Positions 36,244 to 46,453 are shown, counted from the stretch's first letter. The stretch: DNA of 64,000 nucleotides from an uncultured Marinoscillum sp. (GCA_902628365.1 CACOMW010000001.1:62001-126000), one strand, 5' to 3'. Translations and numbers: made by a program. The notes: generated by a model from the letters alone, not told the origin.

Positions 36244-38259
36244 CTAATTTAATATATTATTATTTTTAATTAATTTATTTAATTCATCCAAATTATTTAC
36301 GGGTAACTGACAAACTTTGTTTTTACATAAATAGATATTAATTTTTTTTGAAAATATTTTTCCTTTCATAAGTTTCATCTTATTTTTTTTTTCAGATGCT
36401 AATATTACTTTGTTTGTTAAATATTTTAAATTAATTTTTCTTATTGTAGCTGTTGTATTTTTTCCAGTCAGAATAATTTCATTAAATCCTATTCTATAAT
36501 TTAATAATACATTTAACCAGTTTGATAAAAATGAATGTTCGTATTTGCAAATCTTAATAACATTTAGAAGCATATTTTCACCAATTTTAAAATATTTACT
36601 TTCATTAAATAGTTTTGAAATTTTAATTAAATTTTCAGCCATTATAGAGTTTGATGAAGGTATAACGTTATCAAATAGTTCTATTTTTTTTACAATTAGT
36701 TTATTTGATTGTTTCGATGTATAATAAAAAAACTTTTCTTTTTTTGAATAAAATTTTTGAATTGATATATCTATTAATTTTTTTGTAATATCAAGGTATC
36801 TCATCTCTTGAGTTATTTCGTGATATTTAATCAAACTTTTGATAATTAAAGCATAATCATCAAAAAAACCTTCTCTATGATTATTATAAGTATGTAGAAG
36901 CTTATCTTTTATTATCATTGATTCTCTTAAGAATGATATATTCTTTTTTGCAATTCTTAGAAATTTATCATCTTTTGTTGCTTCATATGTATTTAATAAT
37001 CCAATAAGAGCTAAGCCATTCCAAGAGGATATTATTTTTTTATCAATTATTGGTTTCTCCTTTTTATTTCGTTTTTTAATTAGTTTAAATTTGAAATTAT
37101 CTAGTTTTTTTAAAAATTTTTTTTTATTTATTTTCCATTTTTTTATAAACCTTGAATCATCATATCTTCTATTTAATGTAAATTCATCTTGATATATATT
37201 TAGACCATAATATTCACTAAACATTTTATAATCTTTTCCTGCTACTTTAATAAATTCATTCTTATTCCATTTATAATATTTGCCTTCTTCTCCTTCAGAA
37301 TCTGCATCAATTGATGAATAAAAACCACCATTTGAATCCATCATTTCATTTTTTAACCAATTTATGGTATCATAAAGAACTTTTTTATATTTATCATCAT
37401 TCGTTATCTTATAAAAATTTGAATATAAATTTAGTAATTGACCATTATCATATAACATTTTTTCAAAATGTGGAATTTTCCACTTTTCATCAACTGAATA
37501 TCTATAAAAACCTCCTTCTAATTGATCATAAATACCCCCTTTAGAAATTTGATTCAATGTCAATGATATGTGATTTTTAACTTTTTTATCATTAAAAAAA
37601 AATGAATAATTAATTAAAAATTCCCATATAGATGGCATTGGAAATTTAGGCGCCCCAATTAAACCACCATTGATTTCATCAAATTTTGATTTTAAATTTT
37701 TAACAATATTTTCAAAGTAATTTTTATTAATTTTTTTATCATACCTAGAAAGATTATATTTTTCAATTTCACTTTTTTTTAATGATTTTGTAAAATTAAT
37801 AGCTGATTTTTCAATTTCTTCTCTATTATTTTTATAAGCATCAGAAACACTTATCAAAAGATTTTTCCAATTATTTTTGGTGAAATATGTTCCGCCATAG
37901 AAAGGTTTTTGATTAGGTGTTAAAAAAACATTTAATGGCCAGCCTCCATTAATACCCATATTTTGAATAGATTCCATATATATTTTATCGATATCCGGCC
38001 TTTCTTCTCTATCTACTTTTATGTTAACAAAAAAAGAATTCATTATTTCGGCTATTTTTTCATCCATAAATGACTCTTTCTCCATTACATGACACCAGTG
38101 ACATGAAGAGTATCCTATACTTAGTATAATAGGTTTTTTTTCTTTTTCTGCTTTGTTTAGACTTTCTTCATTCCATGAAAACCAATTTACAGGATTTTTA
38201 GAATGGCTTTGTAAATACAGGCTATTTTCATATTTTAAAGAATTAGGCGTATTTTTCAT
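36244..38259 (-). CDS. thioredoxin domain-containing protein (DUF255/YyaL/SSP411 family)
   Basis: A 671-residue cytosolic protein. The N-terminal thioredoxin-like domain has PVNWFSWNEESLNKA, then the CxxC-type motif SIGYSSCHWCHVMEKESF and VKVDREERPDIDKIYME; a long alpha/alpha-barrel like N-acylglucosamine 2-epimerase follows (SKGGIYDQLEGGFYRYSVDEKWKIPHF; ISSWNGLALIGLLNTYEAT). The family (human SPATA20) is widespread with no settled activity. Very Lys/Asn-rich, like other genes in the window. It diverges from the small lipoprotein/rnpB locus. Confidence 0.93.
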   Translation of the reverse strand: MKNTPNSLKYENSLYLQSHSKNPVNWFSWNEESLNKAEKEKKPIILSIGYSSCHWCHVMEKESFMDEKIAEIMNSFFVNIKVDREERPDIDKIYMESIQNMGINGGWPLNVFLTPNQKPFYGGTYFTKNNWKNLLISVSDAYKNNREEIEKSAINFTKSLKKSEIEKYNLSRYDKKINKNYFENIVKNLKSKFDEINGGLIGAPKFPMPSIWEFLINYSFFFNDKKVKNHISLTLNQISKGGIYDQLEGGFYRYSVDEKWKIPHFEKMLYDNGQLLNLYSNFYKITNDDKYKKVLYDTINWLKNEMMDSNGGFYSSIDADSEGEEGKYYKWNKNEFIKVAGKDYKMFSEYYGLNIYQDEFTLNRRYDDSRFIKKWKINKKKFLKKLDNFKFKLIKKRNKKEKPIIDKKIISSWNGLALIGLLNTYEATKDDKFLRIAKKNISFLRESMIIKDKLLHTYNNHREGFFDDYALIIKSLIKYHEITQEMRYLDITKKLIDISIQKFYSKKEKFFYYTSKQSNKLIVKKIELFDNVIPSSNSIMAENLIKISKLFNESKYFKIGENMLLNVIKICKYEHSFLSNWLNVLLNYRIGFNEIILTGKNTTATIRKINLKYLTNKVILASEKKNKMKLMKGKIFSKKINIYLCKNKVCQLPVNNLDELNKLIKNNNILN

Positions 38260-38335
38260 AAAGAGTTATAATTAACGATAAAATTATAATTATCAATAAA
38301 GTTTAATATCTTTGCGTTAGAAATTGAATTTTAAA

Positions 38336-38479
38336 ATGATTAGAATCATTTATATTTTCCTTTTTACTTTAATAATTTCTTGTCAACAGAAGTTATGTCC
38401 TACATATTCATCAGTTTATGATTTACATACTGAGTCTTCTGAAGTTAAAACTATAAAAAAACAAAAAGTAAGTTTATAA
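38336..38479 (+). CDS. very small predicted lipoprotein (47 aa)
   Basis: Too short for the track. ATG 38336 opens MIRIIYIFLFTLIISCQQKLC, a signal with lipobox IISC, followed by a short polar tail ending KKQKVSL. A -7-like box TATCTTTG lies at 38307-38314. The last five codons are antisense to the 3' end (P1 stem) of rnpB. Short lipoproteins of this type are common in Bacteroidota, but expression here is unproven. Confidence 0.55.
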   Translation: MIRIIYIFLFTLIISCQQKLCPTYSSVYDLHTESSEVKTIKKQKVSL

Positions 38480-38833
38480 GCCGGATTCTGTATTTAATTT
38501 TTAAAATTAAATTCTTATCATTTATCTAGACTTAATATTGCTATTAAGTTCAATCGGTCTACCCGTTCAAAAAATAGCGAGCAACTATTAGTGAAAATCA
38601 CATTTGAACTACTTGACCTTTCAGTTTATAAGGTTTACAAAACATTTAATATCACTATTAAACTGGTAAGCTTTTACCTTACCTTTTCACCCTTACCTAA
38701 ATTAGGCGGTTTATTTTCTGTTGCACTTTCTGTTCTCAAAAAAGAGACCTTCCAGTTAGGAAGTATAATGCTCTATACTGTCCGGACTTTCCTCTTCATA
38801 ATATTTTATGAAGCGATAAGACAACTTACTTTG
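38464..38833 (-). ncRNA. rnpB: RNase P RNA (class A)
   Basis: Reading the minus strand gives the catalytic RNA of RNase P. The 5' part has GAGGAAAGTCCGGAC, the centre CAGAAAGTGCAACAGAAAA and TAAACCGCC, then AGGTAAGGGTGAAA, and the 3' end CAGAATCCGGCTTAT. The ends pair as P1: AAGTAAGTT at the 5' end with AACTTACTT at the 3' end. A -7 box TACTTTTG (minus, 38842-38835) sits just before the 5' end. The RNA is ~370 nt. The 88-aa plus-strand ORF in the track here is a shadow. Confidence 0.96.
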
Positions 38834-38834
38834 A

Positions 38835-38842
38835 CAAAAGTA
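38835..38842 (-). promoter_or_regulatory. -7 element for rnpB
   Basis: TACTTTTG on the minus strand matches the Bacteroidota -7 consensus TAnnTTTG and lies immediately upstream of the RNase P RNA 5' stem. No convincing TTG -33 box is seen at normal spacing. Confidence 0.45.
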
Positions 38843-38873
38843 TGTATATTTTTGTAAGAAATTATATTTTAAA

Positions 38874-39878
38874 ATGAAAGAAGTTATTTTAGCAATTGAA
38901 ACTTCATGTGATGATACATCAGCTGCAATCGCAATAGATGGTATTGTGAAAAGTAATATTATAATATCTCAAGGCATTCATTCTAAACACGGAGGAGTAG
39001 TTCCTGAAATTTCATCAAGAGAACATCAAAAAAATATAATTTTAGTTGTTAAAGAAGCACTTAGATCTGCAAAAATTCAAAAAAATGATCTTAATGCTAT
39101 TTCTTTTACAGTAGGTCCAGGTTTGTTAGGATCTTTATTGGTTGGTTGTTCTTTTGCCAAATCACTTTCTTTTGCATTAAATATTCCATTAATTGGAGTT
39201 GATCACATGAAAGCTCATGTTTTATCCAATTTTATAGACGAACCTATTCCAAATTTTCCTTTTATTTGTTTAACAGTTAGCGGAGGGCATACACAATTAG
39301 TTTTAGTTAAAGATTTTCTTAATATGGATATAATTGGAGAAACATTAGATGATGCAGTTGGAGAAGCTTTTGATAAATCTGCAAAAATTTTAGGAATTGA
39401 ATATCCAGGGGGACCTATAATTGATAAGATTTCTAAAAATGGTGATCCTTTGAAATATAAATTTTCAAAGCCTAGAATATCTGATTTAAACTTTTCTTTT
39501 AGTGGAATAAAGACTTCAATATTATACTTTGTAAAATCGGAAATGGAAAAAGACCCTATGTTTGTAGAAAAAAATTTAAATGATATTGCAGCAAGTATTC
39601 AGTATTCATTAGTTGAAATTTTAAAGGAAAAACTAATCAAAGCAGCTAATAAATATAAAATTTCAAATATTGCTATTGCTGGGGGCGTTTCTGCAAATTC
39701 ATTATTGAGGAAAGAAATAGATAAACTTAAATCAATATATAACTGGAAAACTTTCATTCCAAAGACAGAATATTGTACTGATAATGCTGCCATGATTGCT
39801 ATTGCTGCACACTATTATATTAAAGAAAAGATGTTTGATGATATAAACATATGTCCTAATCCCAGATTAAATTTTTAA
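38874..39878 (+). CDS. tsaD: tRNA N6-adenosine threonylcarbamoyltransferase
   Basis: A 334-residue ASKHA-fold enzyme (Kae1/Gcp family) that, with TsaB/TsaE, makes t6A37 in tRNAs reading ANN codons. Seen: LAIETSCDDTSAAIA, GVDHMKAHVLSNF (HxxxH metal ligands), TVSGGHTQLVLV, DDAVGEAFDKSAKILG, IAGGVSANSLLR and the final CTDNAAMIAIAAHYY. A -7-like TATTTTTG is at 38847-38854. The smpB start overlaps its last base. Confidence 0.97.
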   Translation: MKEVILAIETSCDDTSAAIAIDGIVKSNIIISQGIHSKHGGVVPEISSREHQKNIILVVKEALRSAKIQKNDLNAISFTVGPGLLGSLLVGCSFAKSLSFALNIPLIGVDHMKAHVLSNFIDEPIPNFPFICLTVSGGHTQLVLVKDFLNMDIIGETLDDAVGEAFDKSAKILGIEYPGGPIIDKISKNGDPLKYKFSKPRISDLNFSFSGIKTSILYFVKSEMEKDPMFVEKNLNDIAASIQYSLVEILKEKLIKAANKYKISNIAIAGGVSANSLLRKEIDKLKSIYNWKTFIPKTEYCTDNAAMIAIAAHYYIKEKMFDDINICPNPRLNF

Positions 39879-40327
39879 TGAAAGATAAAAATCAAATCAG
39901 AATTATCAATAAAAAAGCCTCATACAATTATGAGTTAATTGAATCCTTTACCGCTGGAATTTGTTTAAAAGGAACAGAAATAAAATCTATTAAAGAATCT
40001 AATGTATCATTTAATAATGGATTTTGTTTTTTTAAAAAAAATGAAATTTTTATAAAAGGACTTCATATTTCAGAGTATTTGTATGGAAACACTAACAATC
40101 ATGATCCTATGAGAGATAAAAAATTATTATTAAATAAAAATGAAATAAATAAGCTTAAGAAAAATCTAGAAGAAAAAAACATGGCAATTGTTCCTAAAAA
40201 ACTATTTATAAATAATAAAGGTCTAGCAAAAATTGAAATATCATTGGCAAAAGGAAAAAAATTAGTTGATAAGAGGGAAAGTATAAAAAAGAAGGATATT
40301 GAAAGAAAATTAAAGCAAAATTATTAA
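39878..40327 (+). CDS. smpB: SsrA-binding protein
   Basis: A 149-residue OB-fold protein that escorts tmRNA to stalled ribosomes. IINKKASYNYELIESFTAGICLKGTEIKSIKE is the standard N-terminal pattern, followed by EYLYGNTNNHDPMRDKKLLL, and the basic Lys-rich tail (GKKLVDKRESIKKKDIERKLKQ) that enters the mRNA channel. It overlaps tsaD by one base and the convergent aldehyde dehydrogenase end by 4 nt. Confidence 0.97.
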   Translation: MKDKNQIRIINKKASYNYELIESFTAGICLKGTEIKSIKESNVSFNNGFCFFKKNEIFIKGLHISEYLYGNTNNHDPMRDKKLLLNKNEINKLKKNLEEKNMAIVPKKLFINNKGLAKIEISLAKGKKLVDKRESIKKKDIERKLKQNY

Positions 40328-41724
40328 AACCACTTAATTGAAAAATCAATTAATTTTTGTTTTAAGTTATTATATGGGGGCATCATTAAATCAGTAGCAC
40401 TTGGTAAATTTTGTTTTAAAATACTTTTTTTATTGGAAAACTCTTCAAATCCATATATTCCTTTTGATTTTCCTACCCCACTATTATTTATTCCTCCAAA
40501 AGGTAAATTGCTATTTGAATAATGCATCGCGCTATGATTAATACAAACTCCTCCAGAAGAAGTATTATTTATAATTTTTTTTATGTTCTTTTTATTTCTA
40601 CTGTATATATATAGCGCTAATGGTTTTTCTTTGTTATTAATAAAATCTATAACTTCATTTATTGATTCATATTCATATAAAGGTAGTATTGGTCCAAAAA
40701 TTTCTTCATGATTTACAAGTGATTTTTCTGAGACATTTTCAATTATAGTAGGCTCAATAAAATTTTCTTTTTCATTATAATTTCCTCCATAAATTATCTT
40801 AGATCCATTTTTTATTGAATCATCTAACATAAGTTTTACACGATTAAAGTGCTTTTTATTTACAATTCTACAATATGATGGGGATTCTAATGCATCATTA
40901 TTATAGTATTCTTTAATTTTTGAAATTAAAGCTTTCTGAAATTTTTCTTTAATTGATTTATGAACTAAAAGATAGTCAGGTGCTATACATATTTGTCCGT
41001 TATTAATAAATTTTGACCAAGCTATTCTTTTTGCAGCATTTTCAATCGATGAAGTATCATCAACAATTGTGGGTGATTTTCCACCTAGTTCTAATGTTAC
41101 TGAAGCTAAGATTTTTGCTGCTGCTTTCATCACAATTTTTCCTATTAAAGGAGAGCCAGTAAAATAAATGTGATTGAATGGAATTTCAAGCAAACTTTTT
41201 GCAACATCAGGTCCCCCAAGAATTACTCGTACTTCATTCTTTTCAAATGTTTTTTCAATAATTAATTTTATTACTTTAGATGTATTTTCAGTAATTTCAG
41301 ATGGTTTTAAAACAATACAATTTCCGGATGATATAGCACTAATTAAAGGTATAAGTGAAAGATTAATTGGAAAATTCCAAGGGGTAATGATAAGAACAAC
41401 ACCTTTTGCTTCATATTTTATATATGAATTTGATCCAAGAAGTGAAACTGGAGTTTTTACTTTTTTATCTTTAACCCAATTTTTAAGATTCTTTATATTA
41501 TGTTTGATTTCAGATGTAACCGGGTAAATTTCAGTTAAATCAATTTCAGAGGGATGCTTTTTAAAGTCATCAAATAAGGCTTTATGAATTTGACTTTTAT
41601 GATTAATTAAAACTTTTTTTAATTTTTCTAATTTAGAAATTCTCTCTTTATAAGAAGTGTTTCCAACTCTATTTTGATTTTTTTTTAATTCTAGAAAAAC
41701 TTTTTTTAGTTCAGATGAGATCAT
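40324..41724 (-). CDS. aldehyde dehydrogenase family protein
   Basis: A 466-residue NAD(P)-dependent dehydrogenase of the short class-3-like type. Seen: ITPWNFPINLSLIPLISA, TGSPLIGKIV, VTLELGGKSPTIV (Glu base), catalytic Cys in NNGQICIAPDYLL, and EEIFGPILPLY. The C-terminal hydrophobic tail of animal class 3 enzymes is not evident. It probably oxidises medium- or long-chain fatty aldehydes. It is the last gene of a minus-strand run with crcB, msrB, mscS. Confidence 0.93.
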   Translation of the reverse strand: MISSELKKVFLELKKNQNRVGNTSYKERISKLEKLKKVLINHKSQIHKALFDDFKKHPSEIDLTEIYPVTSEIKHNIKNLKNWVKDKKVKTPVSLLGSNSYIKYEAKGVVLIITPWNFPINLSLIPLISAISSGNCIVLKPSEITENTSKVIKLIIEKTFEKNEVRVILGGPDVAKSLLEIPFNHIYFTGSPLIGKIVMKAAAKILASVTLELGGKSPTIVDDTSSIENAAKRIAWSKFINNGQICIAPDYLLVHKSIKEKFQKALISKIKEYYNNDALESPSYCRIVNKKHFNRVKLMLDDSIKNGSKIIYGGNYNEKENFIEPTIIENVSEKSLVNHEEIFGPILPLYEYESINEVIDFINNKEKPLALYIYSRNKKNIKKIINNTSSGGVCINHSAMHYSNSNLPFGGINNSGVGKSKGIYGFEEFSNKKSILKQNLPSATDLMMPPYNNLKQKLIDFSIKWF

Positions 41725-41726
41725 AA

Positions 41727-42095
41727 TTATTTAATAAATATCGTTCCAAAATAACAAAATAATAATCCAAAACCAATACTAGAAATTATATATAGTAGCA
41801 TTAAAAAAAATTTTCCATCATAAATTAAATTAAGGCTTTCCATTGAAAAAGTAGAAAATGTTGTTAACCCTCCACAAAAACCAATACCAATAAAAAGGTA
41901 TAATTTATTTGAAAACAAATCATTTTCCTTAGCTAACAATGAAATCAATAACCCCAATATAAAACAACCAATTATATTGATCAGAAAGGTTCCATATGGA
42001 AAAAAATTTAAATTCTTTTCGAAAATTTTACCTATTCCATATCTTAAAATAGTTCCTATAAACCCACCTAATCCAATCAAAATGATATTTTTCAT
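41727..42095 (-). CDS. crcB: fluoride efflux channel CrcB/FluC
   Basis: A 122-residue protein with four membrane helices, functioning as a dual-topology dimer that exports fluoride. Motifs are [32 protein letters not shown] and [17 protein letters not shown]. It overlaps the msrB end by 4 nt. I found no fluoride riboswitch; there is no leader because it sits inside an operon. Confidence 0.94.
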   Translation of the reverse strand: MKNIILIGLGGFIGTILRYGIGKIFEKNLNFFPYGTFLINIIGCFILGLLISLLAKENDLFSNKLYLFIGIGFCGGLTTFSTFSMESLNLIYDGKFFLMLLYIISSIGFGLLFCYFGTIFIK

Positions 42096-42541
42096 TTTTT
42101 AGACTTAGGATAGAATTCTAAAGCAGCAGAATTAATACAATATCTTAAACCTGTGGGGTTTGGTCCATCATTAAAAAGATGCCCTAAATGTCCTTTACAA
42201 TTTGAACATATAACTTCAATTCTTTTCATTCCATAACTATTATCTTCTTGAAAATTTACATAATTATCACTAGATACATCGTAAAAACATGGCCATCCAG
42301 TACCTGATTCAAATTTTGTATTTGAAATAAATAGTTCTTGGTCACAACCAGCACATCTATATGTTCCCTCTTTTTTATTATTCCAATATTTCCCAGTAAA
42401 TGCTCTTTCAGTTCCTTTTTCTCTCAGCACATAATATTGCATATCAGAAAGCTTTTCTTTCCAAATATCTTTTTCAATTTTTTTATCTTGACTTTGACAA
42501 TTATAGAAACAGAAAATAGTTATAATTAATAGATATCTCAT
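42092..42541 (-). CDS. msrB: peptide-methionine (R)-S-oxide reductase, exported lipoprotein form
   Basis: A 149-residue MsrB with an N-terminal lipoprotein signal ([15 protein letters not shown]), so it should repair oxidised methionines outside the cytoplasm. The zinc cysteines are in [10 protein letters not shown] and [12 protein letters not shown], and the catalytic Cys in [10 protein letters not shown]. The run [20 protein letters not shown] and TGWPCFYD also fit. It lies between mscS and crcB. Confidence 0.95.
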   Translation of the reverse strand: MRYLLIITIFCFYNCQSQDKKIEKDIWKEKLSDMQYYVLREKGTERAFTGKYWNNKKEGTYRCAGCDQELFISNTKFESGTGWPCFYDVSSDNYVNFQEDNSYGMKRIEVICSNCKGHLGHLFNDGPNPTGLRYCINSAALEFYPKSKK

Positions 42542-42548
42542 CTGATGA

Positions 42549-43361
42549 TTATTTATTCAAGTTTACATCTAGTTGTGGGTAAGGTATATTTAATCCTTTT
42601 TTAGGAAATTCTTTATATACCTTTTCGTTAAATTCAAATTTTACAGGTTGAAAATCTTTTCTCTTTACCCATACTCTTACTCTAATATTCACTGAACTAT
42701 CAGCAAGTTCAGACAATACTATATCTGATTTTTTGTCATTTAGAATCCTTGAATCTTTCTTTATCCATTCTGATATGAGTCTCTTTGCTAGGTCATAATC
42801 ATCTCCATATGCTATACAAAATACCCATTCAATTCTTCTTTTGTCCTCAGCAGAAAAGTTTGTTAATGTAGATGATTGAAGTAAACCATTAGGTACAATA
42901 ACTCTTTTATTTTCTATTGTAGTAAGTATTGTATTGAAGATTTGAATTTCTTTTACACTTCCTGATATTCCTTCAAATTCAATCCAATCCCCAACTCTAT
43001 ATGGTTTAAAAAACAAAATCATTACTCCAGCAGCAAAATTTTGAAGGGTATCTTTTAAAGCTAAACCAACTGCTAAACCTGCTGCACCAAGAATTGCTAG
43101 AAATGATGTCATCTCTACCCCAATCATAGATAAAACAGATATAATTAGAGCTACTTGAAGAGAAATTGATAATAATGATTTTAAGAATGATACTAAAGAA
43201 GGATCAATATTTTTTTTCTTTAATAATTTTTCAAGACTAATTATGAATTTTTTAATGATCCATATTCCAAATATTAAAAAGGCTAAGCCTAAAATAATTT
43301 CAAGACTCTTACTAATAAGAAAGTCGTAATCATTCAGGTTGAAATTTATTTTATTATTCAT
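42549..43361 (-). CDS. mscS: small-conductance mechanosensitive channel, MscS family
   Basis: A 270-residue channel with three N-terminal membrane helices. The pore helix and beta domain read [39 protein letters not shown], the conserved MscS core with its Gly/Ala-packed TM3, and a C-terminal alpha/beta domain ends [16 protein letters not shown]. It opens under membrane tension to release solutes on hypo-osmotic shock. It is preceded by a small unknown gene. Confidence 0.95.
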   Translation of the reverse strand: MNNKINFNLNDYDFLISKSLEIILGLAFLIFGIWIIKKFIISLEKLLKKKNIDPSLVSFLKSLLSISLQVALIISVLSMIGVEMTSFLAILGAAGLAVGLALKDTLQNFAAGVMILFFKPYRVGDWIEFEGISGSVKEIQIFNTILTTIENKRVIVPNGLLQSSTLTNFSAEDKRRIEWVFCIAYGDDYDLAKRLISEWIKKDSRILNDKKSDIVLSELADSSVNIRVRVWVKRKDFQPVKFEFNEKVYKEFPKKGLNIPYPQLDVNLNK

Positions 43362-43380
43362 TATATAATTTTATTCAAAT

Positions 43381-43755
43381 TTATAATTTATCTAATTTAT
43401 ACGGAACAAAAACAAATTTTGCACTTTTATTAATAGATAACAACAAAGAACAAAAAATATTTGGATCTTTGAAGTTTTTAATAAATGTTTCTTTATTTAT
43501 AATCAATTTATTTTTTTGCAAGTTTTCAAAATAACTTGCATAATATTTCCATTGATTATTATTTATTTCATTAATGTCTATTAATAAAGACCCGATATCT
43601 ATATTTTCTTTTGTCATAATAAAGATTGGATATTCAGAAAAACCTTTCTTAATAATTTGTTTTGATGCATAATATAAGTTTTTATAAACCCTATTAAAAT
43701 CTTCAGTTATTTGATTAACTAATTGAGGATTTATTTCATCTTCATTTTCTGTCAT
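43381..43755 (-). CDS. conserved-looking hypothetical protein upstream of mscS
   Basis: A 124-residue soluble protein with no signal or membrane helix. It starts with an acidic segment and a helix NQITEDFNRVYKNLYYASKQIIKKGFSEYPIFIMTKENIDIG, then YYASYFENLQKNKLI and FVFVPYKLDKL at the end. I do not recognise a characterised domain. A -7-like TAATTTTG (minus, 43797-43790) lies ~35 nt upstream, so it probably heads the mscS-msrB-crcB-ALDH run. Confidence 0.75.
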   Translation of the reverse strand: MTENEDEINPQLVNQITEDFNRVYKNLYYASKQIIKKGFSEYPIFIMTKENIDIGSLLIDINEINNNQWKYYASYFENLQKNKLIINKETFIKNFKDPNIFCSLLLSINKSAKFVFVPYKLDKL

Positions 43756-43801
43756 AAAAAGATATTCTTAGATATATTTAATATATAATCAAAATTAGTT
43801 A

Positions 43802-46453
43802 ATGAGGAATCTTATTTTACTTTTTTTTCTATTTTTATTTTATTCACCAAATATTATTGGAAATCATATTGTAGGTGGTGAAATTGAAATGAAATTTGTT
43901 GGTGATTCATTAGGGGATTACAAATATAGAATCTCTTTAATTCAATATTTTGATTGTTATCAGGATGGAGAAGTTCCTTTACCAAATCCAGGGCCTGATA
44001 ACAGTGTCACTTATTCAATCTTTAGAAGATCAGATGGTTCTCTAATAGAAAACAGAACTATGTTTATTACATCTCAGACATTTGTTCCATATACCAATCC
44101 TGCATGTGCAGTTGGTTTTATTTGTACAATTCGGGTAGTTTATTCACATGAGATTTATTTAAACCCAGATAAATATGATGATCCTGAGGGGTATGATATA
44201 TCTTGGGCAAGGTGTTGTAGAAATAAGAATACTAAAAATTTAGTTAATCCTAGATATACAGGTATGGTTTATTCATTACATTTTCCTCCAATAAGAAAAG
44301 ATGGTGTACATTTTGTTAATTCATCTCCTAGACTTTTCCCTCCATTAAGTGATTATGCTTGTAGAAATCAATTGTTTTATACTGATTTTGCTGGAACTGA
44401 TGATGATGGAGATTCAATTGTTTATTCTCTATCTCATCCATTGGATGATAATCAACCTAATCAACTTCCAGGACTTGTAGCCTTACCGGGAAACTATCCT
44501 CCACCATATGAATTGGTTGAGTTTGGACCAGGTTATTCAGTAGATAATATGATACCTGGAAGCCCAAAACTTAATATTTCAAGTGATGGTTTTATTACGG
44601 TAAAACCTACTTCACTTGGATTATATGTATTTTCGATAAAATATGAAGAATTTAGAAATGGCGCAAAATTGGGGGAGGGAAGAAGGGATTTTCAAATGTT
44701 AGTTGTAGATGGATGTGATCCTCCCATTCCTCCTGATGCAGTAGTAAAGCTCCCAGGTGAATCAGATTTTTATAATGAAGTAGATACAATAAGATTTACA
44801 GTATCTGAACCAAAATGTTTTGACTTTTTTGTAACAGATCAAAATGATGGAACTAATATAAAACTTGAAGCACTAGGAGTTAATTTTAAATTAGCTGATG
44901 AAATTTTTAGTTTTACAGAAGGACAAATAAATGAAGCTGGAGATACTTTAAAAGTAGAAGTTTGTGTTTCTGATTGCCCGTATGTTGAGAACAACGAACC
45001 TTATCTTATTGATTTAATTGCTTCTGACGATGCATGTCCTCTACCTCAAAAAGATACGGTAAGATTAATTATTGAAATAAAATCACCTGAAAATCAAAAT
45101 CCATATTTTGTAGGAAAAAAGGATACAACAAAAGTTAAAATTTTATGGAATTCAAAATATTCTGAAATAATTCAAGGAATAGATCCAGATAATGATAGTT
45201 TGGTTCTTGAATATTTATATGACGGATATATTCCTGAAGAAAACGGTATATTTATTACAAATAACTTTAATATACCAGGTAGTTTAGAGAGTACATTAAC
45301 TTTTGATGCAAATTGCAAAAAATATAATTATAATGAACAGAATAAATTTCTATTTGGACTTGTTATAGATGATTTAGATACATGCAATTTATTAAATACC
45401 GATACTATTTTCTACAAATTGGAGGTTGAATTACCTGATAATACAAATCCAGATCTTACATCAGATTTAAGTATTACAAATCCTTTTCCTGACAGACCGA
45501 ATTACTCAGAGATTGTTAGAGATGTTGATCTTTCTGGAGTTTTTTCAATGCAATTATTTTCAGATGATGTTGATAATGATTCACTTATAATTTCTGCTGA
45601 AGGTGTAGATTTTGATTATCAAGGGATGGGTGCTACATTTTCAGCTAATAATTATCAAAGAGGGCATGTTGAAGGGTCTTTTAATTGGGATATGGAATGT
45701 GTTAATTTTAGATATGATGGGACAAATACATATAAAATTAATTTTATAACTGAAGATATTGATCAATGTCAAGAGGTAAACTCAGATACTATTCAGTTGA
45801 TATTAAATGTAAATTTACCAGAAAATAAAGCACCCGAAATAACTAATTTAGATACCTATAAATTAATTGTCAATAATGATTTTAAAATTGATATAAATGC
45901 TATAGAACCGGATAATCAGTTGGTATTTTTGGATCTAATTTCAACTAGTCCAAAAGGAAATTTTTCCTTTACACCTAGTTCAGGAATTGGTTCAACTTCT
46001 AGTGCCTTATCTTGGACACCTACATGTGATTTTTTAGATGATAATCTTGGTGAAAAAAGTTATAATTTAACTTTTAGTGCTACAGATAACAGTTGTCCTA
46101 TTCCAGAAAAAAAACTTAAAACAATTAAATTTTTAGTATCTATGCCTGATTCTATTGAATATAATTTTTCACCCCCTAATGCTTTTAGTCCTAATGGTGA
46201 TGGAAAAAATGATACCTATAAGTTATCTGGATTATCTATCGATCAACAGAATTTGCCTAAAGATCAATGTGATGACAAATTTGTTTATATAGCATTTTAT
46301 GATAGAACCGGATTAGAAGTATTTAGATCATATGATAGAAATTTTGAATGGGACGGTAGTGGTTTAGAGTCAGGCACCTATTATTATTATATAAAATATA
46401 GTAAAACTAATAGTAGGCATAATTATAAAGGAAATGTATCTTTAATTTATTAA
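43802..46453 (+). CDS. T9SS type B surface protein with gliding motility-associated C-terminal domain
   Basis: An 883-residue secreted protein with a signal peptide (MRNLILLFFLFLFYSPNIIG) and then NHIVGGEIEMKFVGDSLGDYKY, a start shared by many such Bacteroidota proteins. Several cadherin/Ig-like beta repeats with acidic DPDNDSL/DDVDNDSL motifs suggest calcium binding. The last ~95 residues are the type B C-terminal domain (PPNAFSPNGDGKNDTYKL; FYDRTGLEVFRSYDRNFEWDG; YYYYIKYSKTNSRHNYKGNV). It is probably a surface adhesin or part of the cell-surface layer; its ligand is unknown. Confidence 0.92.
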   Translation: MRNLILLFFLFLFYSPNIIGNHIVGGEIEMKFVGDSLGDYKYRISLIQYFDCYQDGEVPLPNPGPDNSVTYSIFRRSDGSLIENRTMFITSQTFVPYTNPACAVGFICTIRVVYSHEIYLNPDKYDDPEGYDISWARCCRNKNTKNLVNPRYTGMVYSLHFPPIRKDGVHFVNSSPRLFPPLSDYACRNQLFYTDFAGTDDDGDSIVYSLSHPLDDNQPNQLPGLVALPGNYPPPYELVEFGPGYSVDNMIPGSPKLNISSDGFITVKPTSLGLYVFSIKYEEFRNGAKLGEGRRDFQMLVVDGCDPPIPPDAVVKLPGESDFYNEVDTIRFTVSEPKCFDFFVTDQNDGTNIKLEALGVNFKLADEIFSFTEGQINEAGDTLKVEVCVSDCPYVENNEPYLIDLIASDDACPLPQKDTVRLIIEIKSPENQNPYFVGKKDTTKVKILWNSKYSEIIQGIDPDNDSLVLEYLYDGYIPEENGIFITNNFNIPGSLESTLTFDANCKKYNYNEQNKFLFGLVIDDLDTCNLLNTDTIFYKLEVELPDNTNPDLTSDLSITNPFPDRPNYSEIVRDVDLSGVFSMQLFSDDVDNDSLIISAEGVDFDYQGMGATFSANNYQRGHVEGSFNWDMECVNFRYDGTNTYKINFITEDIDQCQEVNSDTIQLILNVNLPENKAPEITNLDTYKLIVNNDFKIDINAIEPDNQLVFLDLISTSPKGNFSFTPSSGIGSTSSALSWTPTCDFLDDNLGEKSYNLTFSATDNSCPIPEKKLKTIKFLVSMPDSIEYNFSPPNAFSPNGDGKNDTYKLSGLSIDQQNLPKDQCDDKFVYIAFYDRTGLEVFRSYDRNFEWDGSGLESGTYYYYIKYSKTNSRHNYKGNVSLIY

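Noticed and set aside
38591-38857. 88-aa plus-strand ORF in the track
   Set aside because: It lies wholly opposite the RNase P RNA, whose conserved blocks and P1 pairing explain the sequence; the translation has no domain or signal logic.
42095-42549. Fluoride riboswitch ahead of crcB
   Set aside because: crcB overlaps msrB inside an operon, so there is no leader to hold an aptamer.
43381-43755. Small gene before mscS as an antitoxin or toxin
   Set aside because: No partner gene, no DNA-binding motif and no toxin signature are visible; left as hypothetical.
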